Shown: positions 35,606-44,241 of the stretch, piece after piece
How positions within the stretch are numbered: position 1 is the first letter of the stretch
Layout of the letters: every line of letters begins with the position of its first letter
Assembly: GCF_037974265.1 (NCBI RefSeq)
Contig: NZ_CP150233.1
Location: forward strand, 6,448,001-6,512,000
Length of the DNA stretch: 64,000 nt
Direction of reading: 5' to 3'
From: Paenibacillus sp. FSL R5-0623
GTDB lineage: Bacteria; Bacillota; Bacilli; Paenibacillales; Paenibacillaceae
The notes under the pieces: generated by a model
Told to the model about the DNA's origin: nothing
Seen by the model: the letters and a program-made list of their open reading frames with translations, nothing else
Databases searched by the model: none
Program-made: the position numbers and the translations under genes

Positions 35606-35625
35606 ACCTAGACTTTGGTCTAGGT
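35606..35625. promoter_or_regulatory. Palindrome ACCTAGAC-N4-GTCTAGGT
   Basis: Perfect 8-bp arms about 125 bp before the LiaI-like membrane gene. Without a T-tract it is more likely an operator than a terminator. Regulator unknown. Confidence 0.45.
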
Positions 35626-35749
35626 TCACTTTAACTCCAAAGACGGAGGATAGACTTTTCCAGTTCATGGTATGCTGTGAATAACGAAAGTAATTGCTCT
35701 ACATACAACCGTTCGGAGAATTGATTTTGTATTGAGAAGGAGAGATATT

Positions 35750-36250
35750 ATGGCTAAACGTACGATCCTTGCGCCTGTTCTCATTTTGCTGGGCGTATAC
35801 CTGATTCTGAACCAGGGAGGTTCACTCGGTCCGGGTACGATCTTTGCGACTTTCTGGCCCACGTTATTCGTGATTCCACTCGGACTGTTCTTCCACTGGC
35901 TCTACTTCTCCATGATTGGCAAAGGGGTTGGACTTCTGGTTCCTGGTGGGTTGCTGCTCACGGTGGGTATCGTCTGTCAAATCGCGATGCTGTTCAACAA
36001 CTGGAGTACAATGTGGCCGGGCTTCATCTTGGCTGTTGCTGTTGGTTTGTTCGAATTGTACTGGTTCGGTGGTCGGAACAAATGGTTGCTGATCCCCATC
36101 AACATTCTAACGGTGATATCGTTGCTATTCTTCGCTGTGATGTCGATTGGTACGATGCTGAGCAGCTTGAGCTTTATCCAGCCGTTCGTGGCGATTGTGC
36201 TGATTATGGGTGGGGCATGGATCATGGTGGGTCGCAAAAAGCGCATGTAG
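35750..36250 (+). CDS. Small multi-helix membrane protein (LiaI/LiaF-N-like)
   Basis: 166 residues, five hydrophobic helices, with the TILAPVLILLGVYLILNQ and TFWPTLFVIPLGLFF segments seen in LiaI/LiaF-type transmembrane regions. No soluble domain. Possibly a membrane-stress protein; no LiaRS-like pair adjoins it. AAGGAGAG precedes the ATG at 35750. Confidence 0.7.
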   Translation: MAKRTILAPVLILLGVYLILNQGGSLGPGTIFATFWPTLFVIPLGLFFHWLYFSMIGKGVGLLVPGGLLLTVGIVCQIAMLFNNWSTMWPGFILAVAVGLFELYWFGGRNKWLLIPINILTVISLLFFAVMSIGTMLSSLSFIQPFVAIVLIMGGAWIMVGRKKRM

Positions 36251-36298
36251 TGTCGTTCATATAAGATGATTAGGTGGGATCAACTGAGCCACTGCGGT

Positions 36299-36410
36299 GA
36301 CAAAACAACTTCGGATCGCTGTTATCCCCGGATTTTTTTGAATAACATCTAGCTATGGGAAAATCCGTTGATAAAGGCGACCGCTTCGCTTCCTTCGTTT
36401 GTTCTGTCCC
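36299..36410 (+). repeat. Dispersed structured repeat, copy B
   Basis: Same core as copy A (TCGCTGTTATCC, GATAAAGGCGA, CGCTTCGCTTC). The inner stem is CGGATTTT/AAAATCCG instead of CAGATTTT/AAAATCTG, so both sides changed together. Confidence 0.8.
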
Positions 36411-36482
36411 TCCGTTAACTTGTGATCTTAAATGTTCATCTTATATGGCACTTCAAGCGCTATTGCTCTGAAGTAATAAAAA

Positions 36483-36526
36483 AGGGGTGCTGCTCGTCAT
36501 CAATTGATATGACGAGCAACACCCCT
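36483..36526. terminator. Strong bidirectional terminator before potD
   Basis: Stem AGGGGTG-TGCTCGTCAT / ATGACGAGCA-CACCCCT around an 8-nt loop; T-rich on both sides. Ends the potABCD operon on the minus strand. Confidence 0.9.
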
Positions 36527-36570
36527 ATATTTTTTTCAGATCTAACGAACTGTACATACGCTATTGGCGG

Positions 36571-37644
36571 TTATTTGCTGTGCATTTTAAACTCCAGGAA
36601 CAGGTCGTTATAATGCGAGAGCATTTTTTTACCCAGATTATCGTAGACCTCCAGCTTACCTGTCAGTGTCTCGTCTGGATAAAAGCGCTCATCCTCCGAG
36701 ATGTCTTCTGGCAGTAGCTTAAGTGCCTCGGCGTTCGGTGTGGAATACCCGACATACTCCGCATTGCGAGCGGCATGATCCGGGTCCAGCATGAAGTTGA
36801 TAAACTGGTGTGCTCCTTCAATATTACTCGCCGTCTTCGGGATAACCATGTTATCGAACCAGAGGTTTGAGCCTTCTTCTGGCACCATATAATCTAGCTT
36901 GTCGTTCTCATCCATAATCTCGGACGCATCCCCGGACCATACGAGCCCAACGGCTGCTTCCTCATTCGCGAGCAACATCTTGATCTCGTCTCCGACAATC
37001 GCTCTCACGTTAGGTGTCAATGTAGACAGCTTCTTCAGCGCTTCTTGCAGATGATCTTCGTTGGTATCGTTCAGGGAATACCCTAGACCGTTGAGACCCA
37101 TACCAATGACTTCGCGTGCACCGTCAAGGAGCAGGATTTGATTTTTCAGACGTGGGTCCCACAGGTCATTCCAGCTATCAAACGTCAACCCATCCACCAG
37201 TTCGGGATTGAACACAACCCCCACTGTTCCCCAGAAATAAGGGATCGAGTACTTGTTGCCTTCGTCAAAGGACAAGTCCAAGAACCGCGGATCGATGTTG
37301 CTCAGGTTAGTCAATTTGCTGTGATCAATTGGAACGAGCAGGTCTTCCTCTTTCATTTTGCTAATCGCATATTCAGAAGGAATTGCCACATCAAACGTGG
37401 TTCCCCCCTGCTCAATCTTGGTCAGCATCGCTTCATTGGAGTCAAACGTCTGATAGATAACCTTAATACCTGTCTCATCCTCAAACTCCTTAAGCAGATC
37501 CGGGTCGATATAATCGCCCCAGTTATAGATGGTCAGCGTGTTGCCGCCAGAATACCCCTGACTCTTGTTCAGATACGAAGCCAGGATCATCAGGGCAAAC
37601 GCGGCCACAAAAACAATCGCAAATGTCCGTACCAGTTGCTTCAT
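36571..37644 (-). CDS. potD: Spermidine/putrescine ABC transporter, substrate-binding protein
   Basis: 357 residues of the PotD fold. Polyamine-pocket features are visible: YNWGDYIDP near the N-terminus and VWSGDASEIM in the second lobe. The N-terminal hydrophobic segment (FAIVFVAAFALMILASYL) lacks a lipobox cysteine, so the protein may stay anchored by this helix rather than by lipid. The ATG overlaps the potC stop by 4 nt. Last gene of potABCD. Confidence 0.92.
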   Translation of the reverse strand: MKQLVRTFAIVFVAAFALMILASYLNKSQGYSGGNTLTIYNWGDYIDPDLLKEFEDETGIKVIYQTFDSNEAMLTKIEQGGTTFDVAIPSEYAISKMKEEDLLVPIDHSKLTNLSNIDPRFLDLSFDEGNKYSIPYFWGTVGVVFNPELVDGLTFDSWNDLWDPRLKNQILLLDGAREVIGMGLNGLGYSLNDTNEDHLQEALKKLSTLTPNVRAIVGDEIKMLLANEEAAVGLVWSGDASEIMDENDKLDYMVPEEGSNLWFDNMVIPKTASNIEGAHQFINFMLDPDHAARNAEYVGYSTPNAEALKLLPEDISEDERFYPDETLTGKLEVYDNLGKKMLSHYNDLFLEFKMHSK

Positions 37645-38450
37645 GGTCGCAGCCCCTTTCCTCCGGGTGGTATCCGTGTTGCTCGGCGGTTAATGAAGTA
37701 ATATCCGACCACCAACAGAACCGTGAGCAGGAATAACAGGGTAGACAAAGCATTGATGGACAACGAAACGCCCTGCCTTGCTCTAGAGTATATCTCTACC
37801 GAGAGTGTGGAGTATCCATTACCTGTGACAAAGAATGTTACTGCAAAATCATCGAGTGAGTACGTCAAAGCCATGAAGAATCCGGCAAAAATACCTGGTT
37901 TCACGTATGGCAACACCACACGCGTCAGAATCTGCCATGATCCAGCGCCCAGATCGCGTGCCGCATCCATCAATGTTGGGCTCATCTCTTGCAGCTTTGG
38001 CAGCACCATGATCACGACAATGGGTACACTGAACGCAATATGAGACAGCAAGACCGAAGTGAAGCCCAGTTTGATGCCAATCATGGTGAACAAGATCAGG
38101 AACGATGCACCAATGATGACATCGGGACTAACGATGAGCACGTTATTGAGTGACAGCAGCGTATTTTTGGTCCGTTTGCGACGCACATGGTAGATCGCCA
38201 GTGCTCCTGCTACACCAAGGATCGTGGAGATCGCTGATGACAGGAGCGCAATGATAAATGTATTCAGCACAATGATGAGCAGCCGAGTATCGGCGAACAC
38301 CTCTCTGTACCATTCAAGCGTGAATCCTTCGAAGCTGCGCATATGCCCGCCACTATTGAAGGAATAGAAGATCAGATACGCAATCGGTGCGTACAATATG
38401 GCGAATACAACGGCTAGATAGACGTTAGACAGCTTTCCGTTTCTTCCCAT
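37641..38450 (-). CDS. potC: Spermidine/putrescine ABC transporter permease PotC
   Basis: 269 residues, six helices, with the binding-protein-dependent permease EAA loop (LMDAARDLGAGSWQILTRVVLP). It pairs with PotB to form the membrane channel. It overlaps potB by 26 nt upstream and potD by 4 nt downstream. Confidence 0.93.
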   Translation of the reverse strand: MGRNGKLSNVYLAVVFAILYAPIAYLIFYSFNSGGHMRSFEGFTLEWYREVFADTRLLIIVLNTFIIALLSSAISTILGVAGALAIYHVRRKRTKNTLLSLNNVLIVSPDVIIGASFLILFTMIGIKLGFTSVLLSHIAFSVPIVVIMVLPKLQEMSPTLMDAARDLGAGSWQILTRVVLPYVKPGIFAGFFMALTYSLDDFAVTFFVTGNGYSTLSVEIYSRARQGVSLSINALSTLLFLLTVLLVVGYYFINRRATRIPPGGKGLRP

Positions 38451-39258
38451 TACGCACCTCCTTCTTGCCTGATCCAGTCAGGAACATAATAATCGCCATC
38501 GCAATAATCAAAAAGACGGCAATCGTAGACCCCATCCCCCAGTCCTGGGTGACGAGAAAATGCTGTTCAATCGCTGTTCCCAGCGTAATTACACGGTTCC
38601 CCGCAATGAGGCGAGTAATCATGAACAGGGACAGCGCAGGAATAAATACAGCCTGACAGCCTGATTTCACACCGCTAATCGTCAGCGGAAAGATAACCCG
38701 GCGGAAGGTCAGCCACGATGAAGCACCCAGATCCCGCGCTGCGTAGATCAATGATGGATTCATCTCTTCCAGCGCATTGAAGATCGGCAGGATCATGAAT
38801 GGAATGAAGATGTACACCGAGACAAAGATAAAGCTGAAGTCGGTGAACAAGATCTGCTGTGTACCAATACCCACGACTTCAAGCAGGGAGTTGGTCAGAC
38901 CGTACGTTCCGAACAGGCCGATGAAGGCATACGCTTTTAGCAAAAGATTGATCCAACTTGGCAGAATGATCAGCAGCAGCCATAGCTGCTTGTGCTTCGT
39001 CCGGGTAAGCATATACGCCGTCGGGTAGGAGATTAACAGCGAGAAGGCCGTAATCAGAAATGCATACCAGAACGAACTGAGCGTCATCTGCAAGTACACA
39101 GGTGTGAAGAACCGGGCGTAGTTGCCAAACGTGAAGTTGCCTTCGACGTCGAAGAACGAGTAATAGATGACCAGCAGAACCGGCGCCACAACGAACAACA
39201 CCATCCATAATACATATGGAATCAGATACGCATTGCGTGTGCTGGCCTTAGTCTGCAT
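38425..39258 (-). CDS. potB: Spermidine/putrescine ABC transporter permease PotB
   Basis: 277 residues from ATG 39258 (MQTKASTRNAYLIPYVLWM), six helices, EAA loop LIYAARDLGASSWLTFRRVIFP. The frame is open 33 codons further upstream, inside potA, but family length and the overlap with the potA stop (11 nt) favour 39258. Confidence 0.92.
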   Translation of the reverse strand: MQTKASTRNAYLIPYVLWMVLFVVAPVLLVIYYSFFDVEGNFTFGNYARFFTPVYLQMTLSSFWYAFLITAFSLLISYPTAYMLTRTKHKQLWLLLIILPSWINLLLKAYAFIGLFGTYGLTNSLLEVVGIGTQQILFTDFSFIFVSVYIFIPFMILPIFNALEEMNPSLIYAARDLGASSWLTFRRVIFPLTISGVKSGCQAVFIPALSLFMITRLIAGNRVITLGTAIEQHFLVTQDWGMGSTIAVFLIIAMAIIMFLTGSGKKEVRNGKKRKAV

Positions 39259-40357
39259 GAACGGCCTCTTGATAGGCTTCGAGTCGCTTGTCGAACTCTT
39301 CCTCGGTCTCGTTAAAGCGCATGACGTGTACCGCTTCCGGGTCAAAATAGAGTCCAATCCGCGCGCCTACAACGGCTTTCTTGGTTGAATGAACAAGCCA
39401 CTCATTGCCCGCATCGTCGTACGTGGATATCTCGTAATGCACCCCACGGAATAACTGGGAGTCCACATTAACCTTGAGCTTGCCTTGGTCTTCCGTTGTA
39501 ATCTCCAGATCCTCTGGACGAATGACAATCTCTACCGGCTCGTCCCGCTGGAGACCCTGATCGACACACTCGTGCTGTGCGCCAGCGAATTCCACCACAA
39601 AGTCCTGCTTCATTTTGCCGGATACAATGTTCGATTCCCCGATAAAGTCCGCCACAAAGCGGTTAATCGGCTCATCATAGATATCATTCGGTGTACCGCT
39701 CTGTTGAATCACGCCGCCATTCAGGACAAAAATCTCGTCGGACATCGCTAGAGCCTCTTCCTGATCATGCGTAACAAAGATAAACGTGATGCCTAGTCGT
39801 TGTTGCAGCTCCCGCAGCTCATACTGCATTTCGGTCCGCAGCTTCAGATCGAGTGCTGACAAAGGCTCGTCCAGTAGCAGAATTTCAGGTTCGTTCACAA
39901 TGGCACGTGCAATCGCGACACGTTGCCGTTGTCCGCCAGACATTTCACCAATTTCACGGTTTTCATACCCGGACAGATTGACGAATTTGAGGGCTTCCAA
40001 CACTTTGCTGCGAATTTCAGCCGTTTTCATTTTTTTGATCCGCAAACCAAAAGCCACGTTCTCAAATACATTCAAATGTGGAAATAACGCGTAATCCTGA
40101 AATACGGTATTCACCTGCCGCTGGTGGGCAGGCACTCGGTTGATAAGCGCACCATTAAAATAAATACTGCCCTGTGTCGGCTCCGCAAAACCGGCAATCA
40201 GCCGCAATATCGTTGTTTTCCCGCACCCTGACGGGCCAAGAAGCGTATAAAATTTACCCCGCTCAATCTCAAAGCTGACTGCCTTCAATACGGCTTCATC
40301 CTGATCGTATTGCTGAGTCACCGCTTCGAAGCGGATAATCGGTTGTTGTTCTGACAT
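39248..40357 (-). CDS. potA: Spermidine/putrescine ABC transporter ATPase PotA
   Basis: 369 residues. Walker A GPSGCGKTT, signature MSGGQRQRVAIARA, Walker B ILLLDEPLSALD and H-loop (FVTHDQEEAL) are all intact. A C-terminal TOBE-like region follows (IVIRPEDLEITTEDQG). It drives polyamine import through PotBC. First gene of the operon. Confidence 0.95.
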   Translation of the reverse strand: MSEQQPIIRFEAVTQQYDQDEAVLKAVSFEIERGKFYTLLGPSGCGKTTILRLIAGFAEPTQGSIYFNGALINRVPAHQRQVNTVFQDYALFPHLNVFENVAFGLRIKKMKTAEIRSKVLEALKFVNLSGYENREIGEMSGGQRQRVAIARAIVNEPEILLLDEPLSALDLKLRTEMQYELRELQQRLGITFIFVTHDQEEALAMSDEIFVLNGGVIQQSGTPNDIYDEPINRFVADFIGESNIVSGKMKQDFVVEFAGAQHECVDQGLQRDEPVEIVIRPEDLEITTEDQGKLKVNVDSQLFRGVHYEISTYDDAGNEWLVHSTKKAVVGARIGLYFDPEAVHVMRFNETEEEFDKRLEAYQEAVHAD

Positions 40358-40613
40358 GCTTCACATCGCCCCCTTATACTTGAGGTACATCTTAAGTCTG
40401 TACACTTTCGTCCATGTTTCCTTATTGATAACCCATCTATTATATATGATTCAGGTATATCCGCAATGGTTTTGATGTAAACACCACGTGTCATTTCTTC
40501 TTATTTTCATAAATCCTGCATACATTACGGGTATATGTCGATATCTACGCATTTATTTGGAAAAATAAAGCATATTAAGGATTCCATTTTATGTGTGAGA
40601 GGAGTCTTGGCTC

Positions 40614-41972
40614 TTGGAAATTCGTCGTAACCTGCCTTTGCTAATGACCATTTGTTTCCTAAGTCAGATGGGCGGATTCATGATCCTGCCCCTATTTCCT
40701 TTGTTTATTGAGGAATTCGGCCTGTCCGGCTGGATGATGGGGGTTATTTTTGCACTTTTTTATGTGGGGAAAGTAATTGGTGGCATTCCTGCAGCGGCAA
40801 TTTATAGAAAACTCGGAGGAAAAAAGGCGCTCATCCTCATGCTGATCCTGTTGGCAGTCTGTATGGGTGGCTTCGCGCTGTCTACTTCTGCGGTGTTATT
40901 CGGCCTGCTCCGGCTGCTGCAAGGGCTCGCTTCCACGGGCCTTACCGTGGTCGTACGTTCCATCATCGGGGATGGGGGCAATGTAGACAACCGCGGCCTG
41001 TACAATGGATATATCAGCAGCAGTGAGGGCGGCGGTATGGTACTCGGTCCCGTCATTAGTGGCTGGCTGGCTATGCATTGGCCGCTGTCGGTTCCTTTTT
41101 TGCTCGTTACCGTATGTTGTCTGATGGCCGTGGTTGCTGCGATGGGGATGAAAACGACGGCACAAGCTAGAGCTACTCATGGATCTGAGGATACATTAAG
41201 TGATCACCTATTAGAAGATCCTTCGGCTACTGTGACACAAGAACCTATCGACAAATCATCACATTCGCCACTCTCCACGGATAACGTTGTTGTAGGTTCC
41301 ACCATCAGTGAATCCCACCCTTTTGCTGCATCCACTGAACCTCCTCCTTTATCTTCATCACCGTCTGACGCAAAGCATACTCAAGGTTTATCTACAAGGC
41401 TCACACAGCGGCAGCAGCTTGTCGGCTACGGTACGGTACATTTTCTGGAAATGAGCGCCTACGCGGTATTCCTCACCTATTTCGCACTGTATGCAGCTCA
41501 CATCATGCATTGGGACCCATTTGCCACCAGTCTCGCCTTCACCGTCTCCGGGATCTCTACGCTTGCCGCTGCTCCCTTTGTTGGTTATCTCTCTGACCGG
41601 ATGGGCGATCGCCTGTTGCTTTGCATGCTCGGCATGTTCCTGATTGGAATCGAAGTTGTTGTATTTCTAAGCACGTCCTCCCATCTATGGGTCTACGTTG
41701 GCATGTTGATTGGCGGGGTTGGCGGTGCATGTTACATGGATTCGTTCTTTGCTCATATTGGTGATCATATCCCGGACGAGAGTCGAAGTTCTGTCATAGG
41801 CAAAATTGTCTCTGCGGCCGAGATCGGCTCCATCGTATCTCCACTGGTTGCTGCGTTACTTACGGTAGTTGGATCGCTTTACTCCGTGTTTGTGTTCAAC
41901 CTGGTGCTGATTGCTGCTGCCATTATAGTTCAGGCCGTGATGCGCAGTCGGTATCGATTGAAAGAGGCGTAG
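40614..41972 (+). CDS. Major facilitator superfamily transporter
   Basis: 452 residues with 12 helices. A hydrophilic Ser/Thr/Pro-rich loop of about 85 residues (about 180-265) joins the two halves. The MFS A-like motif is present in the second half (GYLSDRMGDRLLL). Probably drug or metabolite efflux; the substrate is unknown. No ATG fits the family start: the TTG at 40614 has GAGAGGAG about 9 nt upstream. Confidence 0.9.
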   Translation: MEIRRNLPLLMTICFLSQMGGFMILPLFPLFIEEFGLSGWMMGVIFALFYVGKVIGGIPAAAIYRKLGGKKALILMLILLAVCMGGFALSTSAVLFGLLRLLQGLASTGLTVVVRSIIGDGGNVDNRGLYNGYISSSEGGGMVLGPVISGWLAMHWPLSVPFLLVTVCCLMAVVAAMGMKTTAQARATHGSEDTLSDHLLEDPSATVTQEPIDKSSHSPLSTDNVVVGSTISESHPFAASTEPPPLSSSPSDAKHTQGLSTRLTQRQQLVGYGTVHFLEMSAYAVFLTYFALYAAHIMHWDPFATSLAFTVSGISTLAAAPFVGYLSDRMGDRLLLCMLGMFLIGIEVVVFLSTSSHLWVYVGMLIGGVGGACYMDSFFAHIGDHIPDESRSSVIGKIVSAAEIGSIVSPLVAALLTVVGSLYSVFVFNLVLIAAAIIVQAVMRSRYRLKEA

Positions 41973-42007
41973 TCCTTTGTTTTATAAAAAAAGGATTACA
42001 AAAAATA

Positions 42008-42039
42008 ACCCGCCTGCACAATTTAATGTGCAAACGGGC
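42008..42039 (-). terminator. Terminator overlapping the end of nos
   Basis: Stem GCCCG-TGCACA / TGTGCA-CGGGT with an AT loop; minus-strand tail TATTTTTT. The 5' arm lies inside the last codons of nos (CPFAH, stop). Confidence 0.8.
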
Positions 42040-43237
42040 ATTTCATTGGCGCATCTCCGGCCTGTGGCTGGGGATGCTCTACCTGTGCATTCTGCTGCTC
42101 ACTGCTTCGCAGTTCTGCGGCAGATGCCACGCCATCTTTCAGGGTATACGCCTGATCCTGATGGAAAAAGTTCGGCTTCACAATCTCATTGCGATACGAG
42201 CTGTGGAAAATATGCGTCGTCGCAGGAGATACTGGCGGAATCAGCCACACCCAATCCCCGGTCAGCTCACGCCCAGCCTTCTCTTCCCGCTGTTCAAACA
42301 TCGCAAATTGCGTTGCCGCCGTGTGGTGATCCACAATGCTCACACCTGCTTTTTTAAACGAATGCAGCACAGCCACATTCAGTTCCACCAAAGCCCGGTC
42401 CTTCCATAATGTCGTTTCACTTGACGTATTCAATCCAAATGCTGCCGCCACCGCAGGCAGCTTGTTATACCGGAACGTGTCCGCCAGATTACGGGCACCA
42501 ATCTCGGTACCCATATACCATCCATTAAACGGCGCTGCCGGGTAGGATATACCGCCAATCTCCAGACGCATATCGGCGATCATCGGCACACCATACCAAC
42601 GCATACCCAGCTCAGCAATTTCCTTCTGCTCCGGGTGCTCAATCATCACTTCCACAATCTCTTCTTCGGGTATAACATACCACTCTGGCGCTTGTCCTTG
42701 TGCCTGAATAATGAGTGGTAACACATCATAAGAGCCACCTGCTCCTTGCCAGCCAAGGGACATGGCCACCTTGGTCAACTCCACGGAAGCAGGATCGCCA
42801 ATAATGCCTTGCTCTGTCTCATATCCTGCATAACGAATAAGCTGATGATTCCAGACACGTACCGGAGCTCCATTCGGTCCATCCGGAGGAAGGATCGTAA
42901 TCATCGGAATGACCTTGCCTCCGTTGGATGCCACATGAATATGATTCAACACAGCATCCGCTGCCGTTCCTGCCGTATTGGCATGACGGGCATCCACAAT
43001 TCGCAATTTATCCCAGAACAGCCGCCCGATGCAACGGTTGCTGTTCCGCCAGGCCATTTTGCAACCTTGCTCCAATTCTTCTGTGGTATGCACATAAGTA
43101 CCTGTTGCTTCGATCTCGCCCATAACGGCAACAAGCCGGGCCTGCGCGTCTTCACGCGAATGGCCCAGCTCTTCATAACATGTATATATAAACCGTTCAG
43201 CTTCTTCCTGCAATTGTTCCAGGTCTGACCGCATCAT
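42023..43237 (-). CDS. nos: Bacterial nitric oxide synthase, oxygenase domain, with C-terminal extension
   Basis: 404 residues. The heme-thiolate motif MAWRNSNRCIGR (Cys69) and the arginine-site Glu in GWYMGTEIGARN are intact. It oxidises L-arginine to citrulline and NO using external reductases; bacterial NO protects against oxidative stress. Compared with the roughly 360-residue Bacillus enzymes it has about 40 extra C-terminal residues, Gln/Pro-rich and ending KCPFAH. A CP dipeptide of this type resembles a heme regulatory motif. GGTGG lies before the ATGATG start. Confidence 0.95.
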   Translation of the reverse strand: MMRSDLEQLQEEAERFIYTCYEELGHSREDAQARLVAVMGEIEATGTYVHTTEELEQGCKMAWRNSNRCIGRLFWDKLRIVDARHANTAGTAADAVLNHIHVASNGGKVIPMITILPPDGPNGAPVRVWNHQLIRYAGYETEQGIIGDPASVELTKVAMSLGWQGAGGSYDVLPLIIQAQGQAPEWYVIPEEEIVEVMIEHPEQKEIAELGMRWYGVPMIADMRLEIGGISYPAAPFNGWYMGTEIGARNLADTFRYNKLPAVAAAFGLNTSSETTLWKDRALVELNVAVLHSFKKAGVSIVDHHTAATQFAMFEQREEKAGRELTGDWVWLIPPVSPATTHIFHSSYRNEIVKPNFFHQDQAYTLKDGVASAAELRSSEQQNAQVEHPQPQAGDAPMKCPFAH

Positions 43238-43361
43238 TCATTCCACCATTCTGTACATCTTGAATGCCATCATTATACGGCAAGCGCACTGGATTTGTAA
43301 GCGAACGGGCACTTTGTTCACGGACTCTACATATCGTTGTCAGGATGAAGGGTAACCTTGC

Positions 43362-43841
43362 TTATTTGCCCAGAAATGCGTTTAACATCCAGACCTCTTT
43401 ATCCAGCGCAGCGGTGAATCCAATTAACATATCTTCCGTTGCGTTATCTTCTGCTTCTCCCGCTTCGTGAATGCCTTGATGAATCACTTCTACCATTGTA
43501 CGCAGATCAGCAACCACCGACTCTACCATACGCTCAGCAGACAACTGACCTTGTGCCTCTTCAATTGGAGACAGACGCAGTTGTTCAGCCATTGTAGCCA
43601 CCGGACTTCCACCAATAGCCAGCAAACGCTCTGCAACTTCGTCCATATTCGCCGTAGCCAAGTTGTACAACTCTTCGAATTTGGCATGTAGTGTGAAGAA
43701 ATGAGGTCCTTGGACATACCAGTGGAAGTTATGAAGTTTCGTGTACAATATGGACCAACCTGCGATCTGACGGTTCAGAACCTCTTGAAGTGCTGTGGCG
43801 TTGTTAGCAAAAGTGTTGTTTCTAGTTTGAATTGTGCTCAT
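43362..43841 (-). CDS. dps: Dps family DNA-protecting ferritin
   Basis: 159 residues, four-helix bundle, with the Dps ferroxidase ligands: His in LHNFHWYVQG, and Asp and Glu in ANMDEVAERLL. It stores iron oxidised by peroxide and shields DNA. GAGGGG precedes the ATG. A perfect PerR-box-like palindrome lies about 80 bp upstream, linking it to the perR-katA region 30 kb away. Confidence 0.93.
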   Translation of the reverse strand: MSTIQTRNNTFANNATALQEVLNRQIAGWSILYTKLHNFHWYVQGPHFFTLHAKFEELYNLATANMDEVAERLLAIGGSPVATMAEQLRLSPIEEAQGQLSAERMVESVVADLRTMVEVIHQGIHEAGEAEDNATEDMLIGFTAALDKEVWMLNAFLGK

Positions 43842-44172
43842 GGAATTTATCCCCTCTCGAATATAAAAATAGAATTTGAATGATTGTTATGGACTACTTT
43901 GATTCGTTCATTTTAATTTAGACTTAATCTAAATCTTGTTTTAATTATAACACCGTATATCCCATTTGGGAAGGCATTTGCCCTGTCTTGTACATGAAGA
44001 TTCCATGAAGTACAGCTTCATCCTATATCATTATAAAAAGTGGAGTTACACTGCCCACTCGGCTGATTAATGAGGGTGTGTAGTACTGCCTGCACCAGAT
44101 CCCACCTTATATTTATACCTTTAATTACGCTCACATACTGCGAATATTCTCACAGTGCAAATAACGTAAAAA
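43842..44172. other. Intergenic region between HAD and dps genes
   Basis: No gene is seen. It holds the PerR box of dps and, towards the HAD gene, the terminator at 44173-44204. Confidence 0.4.
43917..43933 (-). promoter_or_regulatory. PerR box upstream of dps
   Basis: TTTAGACTTAATCTAAA, a perfect palindrome (arms TTTAGA/TCTAAA, extendable to 19 bp). Same distance class from the start codon as the boxes before katA and perR. Confidence 0.8.
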
Positions 44173-44204
44173 CAGCCCTTCATCTCCGCGAGATGATAGG
44201 ACTG
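44173..44204 (-). terminator. Intrinsic terminator of the HAD hydrolase gene
   Basis: Inner stem TCATCTC/GAGATGA (3-nt loop) extended by CAG/CTG pairs; minus-strand tail TTTTTACG. Confidence 0.8.
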
Positions 44205-44241
44205 CATGAACCCACCTGTACAATTTTATTGCTTAACAAAC

